Shown here one piece after another: positions 11,362 through 20,490 of a stretch of 64,000 bases of DNA. A program made the position numbers and the translations under genes. Under the pieces are notes generated by a model. That model did no database searches. It was not told the DNA's origin and worked only from the letters and a program-made list of their open reading frames with translations. The DNA lies in NCBI GenBank assembly GCA_001557505.1, contig LSAX01000005.1:1922001-1986000 (forward strand), written 5' to 3'. The DNA is from Reticulascus tulasneorum. Its lineage: Eukaryota > Ascomycota > Sordariomycetes > Glomerellales > Reticulascaceae. Position 1 is the stretch's first letter, and each line of letters starts with the position of its first letter.

Positions 11362-12220
11362 CTATCGCTTCCGCGTCCGCACCATGATCTTCTTGCCCTT
11401 CTTCGTGAATCCTCCTGAGGTGGCCGTCTTTGCCATCTTCGCCCGCTGTTCTTCGAGCCCGTTCTCCGCGTCGGTGAGGACCCTGAGCTTCTTCCTCACG
11501 TTCTTCAGTTGCGTCTGTAGTTTCCGTATTGCCTTGGCTTTCGCCGCCTCTGGCGATTCCTCCTTGTCGTCGAAGCCTTCAAACTCCGAATCCATATCGG
11601 CATCCTCTTCCTCTGGCTTCCGGTTCTGTATCACCTGCTCCCGCTCCTCGGGGGTATCCACAAATACGATCTTCCGCGGCGGCTTGGCCGCTTGCCTCGG
11701 GACGTCGTCGTCCTCGCTATCATCCTCCCCCCCGTCAAGCCCATCCAGGCTGGCGCCGGCCAGCAAGATCTGCTCCTCCAGCTTCCGCGCCTCCTTGGTG
11801 AACACGTTCCGCACCGTCCTTACGTAGCCCATATCCTGTGTCTTCATTATCCGCACCGTATCCACATCCATCGACCTGTTGCCCCGGTCGCCCTCGACCG
11901 TGCCGGTCCACCGACGCCCCTTGGTGAAGAGGCTGCTCGGGCCCTTGCGGGAGAGCATGCCGAAGTAGAACTCATCCTCGTTCCGGTCGGCGGCTTTCTG
12001 GCGCAGGTTCTTCAGCTGCTGCTTCTTCTTGTTGTAGTCGGCGGCTCGCAGGCTGTAGTCCTTGTGCTTTTCTAGCCTGCGTTGAAATCGGCGGTTAGAA
12101 ATTTGCGGGCTGGTGTTCTGGGTGATGAGTGGTGACTTACATGCCAAGGCGCTGCCTTTCGCGAGGTTGCGCCCGCTCCCTGTGGGAGCGGCGCTGGATT
12201 GAATTGCGCAGGGAAGACAT
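11362..12220 (-). CDS. UTP11: U3 snoRNP/SSU processome protein Utp11
   Basis: Needed for early 18S pre-rRNA processing in the nucleolus. Exons 12220-12141 and 12076-11362, intron 12077-12140 (64 nt, GTAAGT..GCAG, branch TTCTAAC), 264 residues (yeast about 250). The N-terminus is classic Utp11: MSSLRNSIQRRSHRERAQP, then after the splice LEKHKDYSLRAADYNKKKQQ and DEFYFGML, followed by VRTVRNVF. The middle has an acidic Asp/Glu-rich segment and the C-terminus is a basic coiled coil ending KKIMVRTRKR, suited to RNA binding. The first exon is short, and only the spliced product begins with the family N-terminus. The gene is divergent from the GH47 gene. Confidence 0.95.
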
Positions 12221-12927
12221 TTTTTACTATTGTTCTGGGACCTGGCGACTCGGACGGTGTCGAGGCTCCGAGTTGGGATGAAGCAATTCGAGATGTGAAG
12301 GTTGGATGCGGCAGAAAAGTTGAAAATTTTGGCGGTCAGCGCAGTGCAGCCACTGTGGCAGGGTGTTGTAGCGGGGTTGGTGGCTCTCAGGCTTCAGGCT
12401 TTCCCCATGCCCCAGACATGCACCTGGAGGGGGATTCCCGTGAAACACGTCAAAGTTGCATGAAACATACCGTTTTCCACAGAGGTCCCTCACGGGCAGC
12501 TCGTCCTAGGAACCCGGAGTTTCGTGGTTTCCTTAAATCGTCTATACCGACAGGAGCTAATTATCAGCTTCCGTCCTTTGAAATCAATCAGTGCTCGCGG
12601 GCCGTTGTGCGCTGGCGCAGTCTTCATGCTCAGCAGCAGTAAGGGAACACTACCATCCACTGGTACAAGATTATAAGTGATAGACTGCGCGGGCAACGCT
12701 TACGATTTGCGGCGTCCGGGACGTTTCACCAGGGGACTTTTGCCTGGGCTGCCGTGCATCGAGACGTCCAGCGCCGCATCTAGCGTTGCCGGAGGGAACT
12801 GCAGCTTACCATGCGGAGAGCATCCCGAAGGATACAAAATGGTCCCCGTCCCATATTTATTTTCTCATACTCAACATACCCAATTGCGTTGATTGTCCGC
12901 AATTTTCATCTTCCGACTTCACTCGCC
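12221..12927. other. Divergent promoter, UTP11 and GH47
   Basis: 707 bp shared upstream region. An AT-rich CATATTTATTTT stretch near 12850 is a possible TATA-like element for the mannosidase. No other coding signal is seen. Confidence 0.4.
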
Positions 12928-14664
12928 ATGGGGGCAGTCTTCCGTCTTCAGACTGTGATCACGCCTTATAGGATAGTTCTATCCGTGACTGTCCTTATCA
13001 TCGTGACGGTAGCTCTCATTCGGAACGATGTCGTGCGGATGAGACAACCTCCCGTTTTTCGCTACATTAAGAGCAGTTATGACTGGTCAGGTCATTCTCA
13101 GAAATATCCCGTCGCGGCAGCGGAGATGGCACAATTGCCAGCTGGGAACCCACTCGCCTTGCCAATGATTCAGTACGACTTTGCTGCGGATCGTGTAGAC
13201 ATGAAGAGACAGCGCAGGTCATCCAGCTCCCGACAACAAGAAGTCAAAAATGCGTTCAAGAAGACCTGGAATACCTACACTCGTCACGCCTGGGGCTATG
13301 ACGAACTGCAGCCCCTGTCTCTAAAAGCCCGTAATCGGTTCAATGGATGGGGCGCGACCCTGGTGGACTCCCTCGATACTTTGTGGATGATGGGACTGCA
13401 TAAGGAGTTCAACAAGGCTGTTGAGTTCGTTGCCACTATCGATTGGAACAACTCCACAGATTCGCGGTGTAATTTGTTCGAGACCAACATTCGATATCTG
13501 GGAGGTCTCCTGGCGGCCTATGATCTGAGCGACGAGAAGGTCCTCCTCGACAAGGCGGTCGAGCTTGCGGATATGCTCTACGCCGCCTTTGATACCCCTC
13601 TGCGGTTCCCTCCTTTCACCTTCAGCTTCATCGAACTGAGGGCAGGGAAGATCCGGACCGAGCCTTACCAGAGCGCCGCTGGCATTGGCAGCCTGTCGGT
13701 GGAATTCACAAGGCTTGCTCAACTGACCGGAGACGCCAAGTACTACGATGCAATTGAAAGGATTACGAGGGCGTTCGAGAGAAGTCAAGGATCCACGCTT
13801 CTACCGGGCTTGTGGCCCAATTTTATCAACGTCCGTGACAACTTCCTTACCCCCAACAACGTCTTCCGACTTGGTGGGGACGGGGATTCGCTGTACGAGT
13901 ATCTGCCGAAGATGCACGCTCTCCTGGGAGGGTTGGACCCAGTCTACGAAAAGATGTATCGTGGCGCCATTGCCGCAGCAAAAGAGCATCTCTTGTTCCG
14001 TCCGATGACACCAGAAAACGATGACATCTTGTTCCTCGGCACCGCGATCTTCGACGATTGGCGACGCACCGTGGATCGGTTTCCTGAGATGGAGCATTTG
14101 ACCTGCTTCTCGGGCGGCATGGTGGCCATGGCCGGGAAGCTGTTTGGCATTCCCGAAGATGTCGAGATCGGAGAGAAGCTGGCCAGGGGCTGCGCCTGGG
14201 CGTACTCCTCCTTCGCAAGTGGGGTCATGCCGGAGAAATCCCAGCTCATCAAATGTGAGACTCTTGACGGATGCGATTGGGACGAGCAAAAGTGGCTGCG
14301 GCAGAGCAACGGCGAAGCACCAAAGGGTTTCTGGCGGGTCGATGACCCCCATTACCTGCTTCGGCCGGAAGCGATAGAGAGCCTCTTCATCCTCTACAGG
14401 ATCACCGGCAAGAAGGACCTTCAGGATCTGGCCTGGGAGATGTTCCTGGCCATCGAGAAGGCGACGGCCACGGAACACGCTCATGCCATCATCGTCGATG
14501 TTACGCAACCGCAGTCGAGGAAGGATGACGATATGGAGAGCTTCTTCCTTGCGGAGACTCTAAAGTACTTTTACTTGATCTTCTCCGAGCCGGACTTTTT
14601 CAGCTTAGATGACTGGGTCTTCAACACCGAGGCACACCCATTCCGGCGACCAGTACCTACTTGA
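12928..14664 (+). CDS. Class I alpha-1,2-mannosidase (GH47)
   Basis: Trims alpha-1,2-linked mannose from N-glycans in the ER/Golgi lumen. Intronless, 578 residues. The start is the MGAVFRLQT methionine; the frame is open 39 codons further upstream, but this methionine directly precedes the single hydrophobic segment (about residues 15-35, VLSVTVLIIVTVALI) expected of a type II membrane anchor. The GH47 landmarks are in order: NAFKKTWNTYTRHAWGYDEL, GWGATLVDSLDTLWMMGL, FETNIRYLGGLLAAYDLS, GGDGDSLYEYLPKMHAL, HLTCFSGGMVAMAG, RPEAIESLFILYRITG, MESFFLAETLKYFYL and the terminal FNTEAHPF with the Ca2+-binding Thr. All are intact, so the enzyme should be active. Whether it is the ER Mns1 or a Golgi/secreted-type member cannot be settled here. 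A second, very different GH47 gene lies at 43 kb. Confidence 0.94.
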   Translation: MGAVFRLQTVITPYRIVLSVTVLIIVTVALIRNDVVRMRQPPVFRYIKSSYDWSGHSQKYPVAAAEMAQLPAGNPLALPMIQYDFAADRVDMKRQRRSSSSRQQEVKNAFKKTWNTYTRHAWGYDELQPLSLKARNRFNGWGATLVDSLDTLWMMGLHKEFNKAVEFVATIDWNNSTDSRCNLFETNIRYLGGLLAAYDLSDEKVLLDKAVELADMLYAAFDTPLRFPPFTFSFIELRAGKIRTEPYQSAAGIGSLSVEFTRLAQLTGDAKYYDAIERITRAFERSQGSTLLPGLWPNFINVRDNFLTPNNVFRLGGDGDSLYEYLPKMHALLGGLDPVYEKMYRGAIAAAKEHLLFRPMTPENDDILFLGTAIFDDWRRTVDRFPEMEHLTCFSGGMVAMAGKLFGIPEDVEIGEKLARGCAWAYSSFASGVMPEKSQLIKCETLDGCDWDEQKWLRQSNGEAPKGFWRVDDPHYLLRPEAIESLFILYRITGKKDLQDLAWEMFLAIEKATATEHAHAIIVDVTQPQSRKDDDMESFFLAETLKYFYLIFSEPDFFSLDDWVFNTEAHPFRRPVPT

Positions 14665-15133
14665 GAAGACAACCAAGAGGGACAATGAACGCTTAGCATG
14701 ACGGAGTAGCTTGGTTTCGTTGTTTCGATGTAAACAGGTATTATCCTCGGTCCAAATACCTATCTCTGCTAACCCAGAACTAGCTTGACAATGCGCCCCT
14801 TCACGCTAGGCAGCTCTCACATCAGCCTCCGCATGTGGCCATGACCAACCCACGTGTACGGACCAAGTCCAAATCAAGGCCATATTCAGTGACTCTGGAT
14901 AGGCCATCCTGGAAGCCCTGGCTTGACCATATCAGAGCTTCGCAACAGCCTTGGGTTCCTCCGTGGCGGCTCGGGGTTGGCTGTCAGCGCGCTGTGCAGA
15001 CCACCCATCTTGGTACGCTTGGTCGCCGCTAGACTCCTCCAGCCAGATGGAAATCATGGCTCCCCCGTCTAATAACAATTAGTATGGGTACTCGGCGCGG
15101 TATCATAGGCAGTCTGGGCCAAACCATTGTTCT

Positions 15134-15141
15134 TGACGTCA
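15134..15141. promoter_or_regulatory. Perfect CRE palindrome TGACGTCA (distal)
   Basis: Eight-base palindrome recognised by ATF/CREB-type bZIP factors. It lies about 0.9 kb upstream of the C2H2 gene. A functional link is inferred only. Confidence 0.35.
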
Positions 15142-15862
15142 CTGTTCTGGCCTGTGGTTGTATCAGGCTCGGCGATGGTCTCGCCCGACTTGAGAGGTTG
15201 GCTAGGCATATTTATGCTTCAAGGAAGAGCACTGGCACAGCGAGAGCTGAATGTTGAACAATCTTTTGTCTGTACAAGGTTCGAATTGATGTGCTTAATC
15301 AAACCAGCAGCTAGAAGGCGCAATATCTCTTTGCGTCGGATACTTATAGTCACCATCGCCAGCAAAGGGATCCAAAGAGCCTATCCGGCTGATATCCTGG
15401 GACAAATCACGCTCTTCTCGCACATATCACATATTGTCCTGGACGGCCATACGATGCTCCTGAAGTACTGTGGGATTTCCGTGCACAGGCCAACACACGA
15501 ACAGCAAGACAGCCAAACAGCGCAGATGGACCTCGTATCTCTTGTCCTAGACTTCGATGCAAGCTACCATCGATACAAACCGGGTTTGTCCTGTAGGAAT
15601 TATTGCACGGATCGCAGGCGGAGAGTAATGCCATTCACGGTCCTCAGTCGCCCGGTCTGTGGATTCGTTGTCCTGCCGCGCAGGGGAGTTGCCCTCCAGC
15701 GGCTTGCGTTACCCTAGGTCTGCGAAGCATGTTGTACATGAAACATATCGCCACCGACACACTCAGGGGCGGTGCGTTGTGAAGAGCCACATGAAGAGCC
15801 ACACTATGAAGGCGTGCAAGTATTAACCACGTTCGTGACTACTTTGTTGCTGGCTGACGTGT

Positions 15863-15891
15863 CCAGGACAACGAGGCTGACGTTGTCCTGG
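15863..15891. repeat. 11-bp inverted repeat with 7-nt loop
   Basis: CCAGGACAACG (15863-15873) and CGTTGTCCTGG (15881-15891) are perfect reverse complements separated by AGGCTGA. This could be a protein-binding dyad or an RNA hairpin in the 5' region of the C2H2 gene. Confidence 0.8.
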
Positions 15892-15899
15892 GACAGCCC

Positions 15900-15929
15900 C
15901 CCGTTATCCTGTGACGTCAACCCGTTATC
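15900..15929 (+). promoter_or_regulatory. CRE flanked by CCCGTTATC direct repeats
   Basis: CCCGTTATC occurs at 15900-15908 and 15921-15929, with a perfect TGACGTCA at 15912-15919 between them and another TGAC directly after the second repeat. It is about 130 bp upstream of the start codon at 16050, a typical position for a regulatory module. Confidence 0.5.
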
Positions 15930-16049
15930 GTGACAAAAACAAGTCAATAAATAAGACCAGACTTCAACGGATCCTAAAGCTTCCTGGGATGATTCATTTT
16001 CGCCTGTCCATTAAATTCCAACTCAGCTTCTATATACTTTTTCTTCGCG

Positions 16050-18195
16050 ATGTCTGGTGGGTTAGAATCATTTAAACAACGCGTTGAAGCGTTTGCCAGC
16101 AACATGTCAGATGTTGCTTCATATGCGGACTCATGCTCCTTCAGCTCCAGCTCCAGCATAAACCTTGGGTTTTCGGACGATGTGCCGGGCGAGCCTTCAA
16201 GTAACGATGCATTCAGGTCGTATCGGATATCACAATTTCTCAGAGACGAGGCAGACACGTCGAGAGAAAGACTCCTACAACGTGCCGTGGGTGAGATCGA
16301 TGGCCTCGCCGTGGGATACAGTTTTCTCAAACACTTAGAGAAGAGTCATTATCATGCTCTTGGCTGCACTATCGATGATGACGAGGAAGACGACAATGAA
16401 GAGAGGGTTACCCCGAAGCGGCGTAAAGGATCACATCAGGATTACCAGAAGAAAGGCACCGATCACCATGAGCAAAGCTTCAACAGAGGCATCCATCTCA
16501 GTAATCTGCGGGAGCCCGGCAGAAAAACACTCCAGAAAGCTGAAACTGGCCATATGATCTCGGAACCTCCCAAAAACCAACCCGATGCGCCCAATCACCT
16601 AAGCAAGCAACTGGATGCCTTGCGCAGCTTTCGAGAAGAGCTTCGATTACAATATGATCAGTTTCGCAAGGTCACTTCCAAGTCTAAGTCTAGAGCGATC
16701 ATCAACTTGAGAAATGAGTTTTCGGGACCAGACGCAATGGCCGAGATGGGAATTATTGCGTTCAAAGAGACACTCCATGGAACGTCACCCAGCACGTTGG
16801 CTGAGATTTTCGCGTTTGGCAACCTTTCCTACGCGATTTCAAAATTGCTTTACAAGAAAGGTCGTATCAAAGAGGAGGAGATTCTGTCCGGGATACATGT
16901 GTTGCGGGAATCAATTCTCGGGTCCAAAGGCAGGAAAGTCTTCACACATCTGGCCACCAAACTCTGGCCCGAAGCTAAGGGCCACCTGCTCACTAAGACC
17001 GGACAGCACTGCGGGGCAACGGGCTCAATGCCACAGACTCTCCAAAATTCGTTTCTTCGGTTGTTTCCTCCATTGTTTCCTCCTGCTCATAACGAACAGA
17101 GGTTGTCCGCAGAGAGCGGGTTTGATATAGCAACGGGGGCTGCGCCGGGTTCTTTTCGAACAGCAGCCTCTCCACCTCCCGATTTTACCTTTCAGTCAAG
17201 CAGCAACGAGTCAAACCTCCAACCACTCCAAGACCACATCTTCTCCATGACCGATCTTACTGCGGAAGCGTTTGACTTTTCAGTACTCAACCTTCTGAAA
17301 GGCGATTTCAGCATCGGAAACCTTGGCGTCAACCACGGTTTCACTCCGAATGTAGCTGATCAGACTGGCTTCTCTCCCAAGCCAAGTCCTGAACAGGGCC
17401 TGAACGAGTTCAATGACCCTTGGCCGGTCGCCGGCTCTGGCCCCGAGAACTTTAAGACTCCGGCCAATCACGGTACCGGCCGGCAATACAGCTTTGAGCT
17501 GTCAGACAAGAAGTCTGACTGGCCAGCTTCCAGACTGCAAAATACAGTCATCTTTCTCGTCGTCATTGCCTTCACCAGAGAACACAGGGACTTCTTCTAC
17601 CTTCTCTCAGGTGGAGGAATGACAGTGAAGTGCTACGTGAAAGGCCTCGCCTACACCCGGCAAAGGGAGGAATTCAAGGAGCAAATCCAAGAAGAGTTCT
17701 TTCGTCCCTTGAAGCAACGGCCGCAGAATTGCAATACCGTTTTCCTCGCCTTACTCTCAACAGCTGAGGACTTGGTCCTACATAGATGTTTCAGCACTAA
17801 AAGCGAGGTCCAAGATTACCTTTTCAGGATCTCCAAGGTAAGAGCCAAAACCCCAACATCAACACCGCGTAGCTTATGTTCTTTAGGTGCTTGTCTCGCC
17901 GGAAGATCAAGATGAGTTTGTCTGCTGGATCCACGGCGACGCGCCAAAGCGTTTGTATTCATGCCCTGAAAATGGGTGTGGGAAGACATACAAGAGCTCT
18001 TCAGGTTTATCCAGGCATAAGAGGTTCGATCACAAGGAGAATGAGCTACTTGCGTGCCCATTCAGTGGCGGGTGTCCTTTTGAACATCGCCGGCTGGACA
18101 ATCTTCGCCAACACTACCTCACACGGCATGGCGGCAACTTGCCGCCTGAGTTGCAGCCCAGGACTCCGGGCAAGCGTAAGCATCAATCCGTCTAG
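16050..18195 (+). CDS. C2H2 zinc-finger protein with long novel N-terminus
   Basis: Exons 16050-17837 and 17887-18195, intron 17838-17886 (49 nt, GTAAGA..TTTAG), 698 residues. The C-terminal exon carries two tandem C2H2 fingers: C-x4-C-x12-H-x4-H (CPENGC..HKRFDH, about 622-645) and C-x5-C-x12-H-x4-H (CPFSGGC..HYLTRH, about 654-679). The first about 600 residues contain Ser runs, an acidic patch (DDDEEDDNEE), a basic KRRKG that may be a nuclear signal, and a helical region around 190-320. I recognise no named family in it. The fingers suggest a nucleic-acid-binding or signalling-linked protein. The promoter carries a CRE module. Converges on the Maf gene. Confidence 0.82.
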
Positions 18196-18605
18196 AGGCT
18201 TGATGCTGTTTGGTGTTCTTACTTTTGGAATTGGGGACACGGTTTTGATATTTAATCGTCTAGTATGTTATCAAGATAGTCGTCGGACATCGCCAATGTC
18301 GGTGAAGTTTCAGAATAGGTCCAACGTTCTCTATTTATAATTTGCTACCCTTCGTCAGGTGTTAGCTACAAGCTACAGACCGAGTGCGTTATGTGGCAGT
18401 GAGAATAGGTACTTATGACAAAGTATTTCAACGAGTACTCAGATACCACAATACAAGCGATACGCCACGGGTCTTTACGACTGCTGACATTATCCATAAT
18501 TGAATGATCCTTTAATATCATCTTAAGACAATAACTTTTGTCTAACTCGTATTTTACGCTCTCAACGCACGACAGCCTTCCCGTGGCTATAGACGCTCTG
18601 CAGTG
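18196..18605. other. Convergent 3' flanks, C2H2 and Maf genes
   Basis: 410 bp, AT-richer than its neighbours, with no coding signal. Presumed 3' UTRs of both genes. Confidence 0.5.
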
Positions 18606-19436
18606 TTATATGTCATCTTCATCTTCATCGTCCTCGCCAATCTCCTCTTCCCCTTGCTTGAACACCACCTTCTCCGCCATCGCCAGGCATTTCCTAACCG
18701 GCAAACCGACAACATTATCCACACTCCCTTCCACCTTCTCGACCAACAACATACCCCCAATGCCCTGTATCGCGTACCCACCCGCCTTATCCGCGCCCTC
18801 CCTTGTCTTGACGTAGGCTTCGATCACGTCGTCCGGCAGCCCGTCATCCTCCTGAGCAAAGTAGACCTTTGTCTCCTCAGTGTGATTCGCAATCTCGTAG
18901 CCTGGTTGCCGTGCATCCTCCCTCGGCGCCACGACACACACCGATGTTAGCACACGGTGCACGCGCGTATCCCGCAGAAGCTTCAGCATGCGAACGTGGT
19001 CCGCCTCGCTCCGAGGCTTCTCTAGGATCTGGCCGTCGGCAGTGAGGATCACGGTGTCCGCAGCAATGACAACATCGGGGTCTGGGATGGAAGCCAGGTG
19101 GTTTTGCAGCGCCTTCTCGTACACATCCAGGCACTTTTGGCGGGCGGTGGCGGAGACGTACTCGTAGGGCCCGTAAGCCTTCTTGTCAAGGTCTTCGGGC
19201 TTGGTGGAAGGTGTGATCTCGAGGTTTGTGAGACCGATTTGAGCGAGGAGGGCCTTGCGGCGAGGGGATGCGGACGCGAGGATCACGCGTTTCGACTTGA
19301 GATAGCTGACGATCGGGAGCTGGAGGGGAAGGGGTCCCTTGCGGACGGGTGCACTTTGACGGAGGGGAATGCCATGCTCGGCTGCAGCTTTAATATAGTC
19401 CGGCTGGGGGGCAGTTGGCGCTATTGAGTCCGGCAT
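18606..19436 (-). CDS. Maf-type nucleotide pyrophosphatase
   Basis: Maf/ASMTL-family house-cleaning enzyme that hydrolyses non-canonical or modified nucleoside triphosphates to monophosphates. Intronless, 276 residues. The Maf signature is complete: VILASASPRRKALLAQIGL (about 50-68), the catalytic IAADTVIL with its Asp, the K/R-containing ILEKPRSEADHVRML, GGYAIQGIGGMLL and EGSVDNVVGLPV. An N-terminal extension of about 48 residues precedes the domain, and the C-terminus is a run of acidic residues (GEEEIGEDDEDEDD). Both ends are outside the usual bacterial Maf core of about 190 residues. Divergent from the bHLH gene with 337 bp between start codons. Confidence 0.93.
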   Translation of the reverse strand: MPDSIAPTAPQPDYIKAAAEHGIPLRQSAPVRKGPLPLQLPIVSYLKSKRVILASASPRRKALLAQIGLTNLEITPSTKPEDLDKKAYGPYEYVSATARQKCLDVYEKALQNHLASIPDPDVVIAADTVILTADGQILEKPRSEADHVRMLKLLRDTRVHRVLTSVCVVAPREDARQPGYEIANHTEETKVYFAQEDDGLPDDVIEAYVKTREGADKAGGYAIQGIGGMLLVEKVEGSVDNVVGLPVRKCLAMAEKVVFKQGEEEIGEDDEDEDDI

Positions 19437-19773
19437 CGTGGCGGTCGTCGTGTGAGACGATTGAGCTCTCTAGGAGCTGGAGAGTTTGATAGTTGGCAAA
19501 ACTTGAGGCGGATGACGTTGAAGTTTGTGGTGGGGTTTCTAGGACCATCTCACCCCGCCAAATCCACTGCTTCGTTATCTTATCGCTAAGTCCCGCCCCC
19601 TGTGGATGACAAGCTGCAGGAACCTGGCGTCTCCACAGACCTTGAATCTCTACCTCCACCACACCACTAACAAAAACGACCAACGTGACGTCGTCGTTGG
19701 TGTCTTCCGCACCTGGCCGAAGCGTGTCAGAAGCCGTATCATACGACCGAGTCTCCTTATTCGGGGCCAGATT
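19437..19773. other. Bidirectional promoter, Maf and bHLH genes
   Basis: 337 bp between divergent start codons. The bHLH frame is open 56 codons upstream of the chosen ATG without family resemblance. No clear TATA box. Confidence 0.4.
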
Positions 19774-20241
19774 ATGTCGTCACCAAACAAGTCCGCCTCT
19801 CCCGGCCAGGATGGCGCCGGCGCAGACGACAAGCCCCGCCTGACAGAAGAGGAGAAGAAGCAAAACCACATCGCGTCGGGTACGGCCCATGTCTCGTCCT
19901 CGAACGGTGCGCACCTCTTATCTAACGTCTGCCAGAACAGAAACGCCGACAGGCAATTCGAGAAGGCTTCGACCGGCTGACTGAGCTCGTGCCCGGCTTG
20001 GAGGGCCAGGGTCGCTCCGAGGGACTCGTCCTGAAGCGCACGGTGGACTACATGCGCGAACAGATCGCCGAGCGGCGGGAGATTATCGAGAGGATAGAGG
20101 CAGCTGGCGGGGAAGTCGACGAGAAGCTGAAGCGGTGAGTGAGACGCAATGATGATCTTGGAAGACGTTGAACTAACGCGCAGCAGGCCTGTCTTGCAAC
20201 AATATCCCAATGGGAGTTCGAACCGCAAAGGTCGGAGCTGA
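19774..20241 (+). CDS. Small bHLH transcription factor, INO4-like
   Basis: Exons 19774-19879, 19936-20134 and 20187-20241, introns 19880-19935 and 20135-20186; 119 residues. The second acceptor is a tandem CAGCAG, so exon 3 may start at 20184 and add one Arg (120 residues). The basic region reads NHIASEQKRRQAIREGFDRL (about 31-50, with the E-box-contacting Glu and RR), then a loop containing PGLEGQGRSEG and a second helix VLKRTVDYMREQIAERREII, running into a short zipper-like helix. The essential Glu codon is created by the first splice, which confirms that intron. The protein is little more than the DNA-binding/dimer domain, as in yeast Ino4, so it probably works as an obligate partner. The INO4 assignment is tentative. 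Confidence 0.85.
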
Positions 20242-20490
20242 AATCGCATCAGCTGAGGGTGATTACACTAAAAGCCGTGAGGACGCGAGAAGGAAGTGAG
20301 ACGAGCGTGCGAACCACAGCAGACAGCCGATCAGTGACCTCGGCGTAGGTCGCTAACCACCCATGGGAAGTCCAGGCTGCTGGCGGAGCATTGACGCGGG
20401 CAACTCAGCGCGCTGAGGGCGGTCGAGCAGCGGCTCATTTTCGCGGGATCTATCATGTACGGTCACAATGTCTAATACTGTACAGATATT

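Larger units (their letters stand above)
14665..16049. other. Intergenic with CRE elements upstream of C2H2 gene
   Basis: 1.4 kb between two plus-strand genes. It contains two perfect TGACGTCA palindromes (15134 and 15912), a hairpin (15863-15891) and a repeated CCCGTTATC (15900 and 15921). An open frame at about 15127-15717 lacks family features and is not called. Confidence 0.5.

Noticed and set aside
15127..15717. 196-codon open frame
   Set aside because: Begins at a non-ATG codon, has no family-like sequence, and overlaps a region with regulatory palindromes; probably chance.
15863..15891. Hairpin read as a transcription terminator
   Set aside because: It lacks a following T-run and eukaryotic Pol II does not use such terminators; a protein-binding dyad is more likely.
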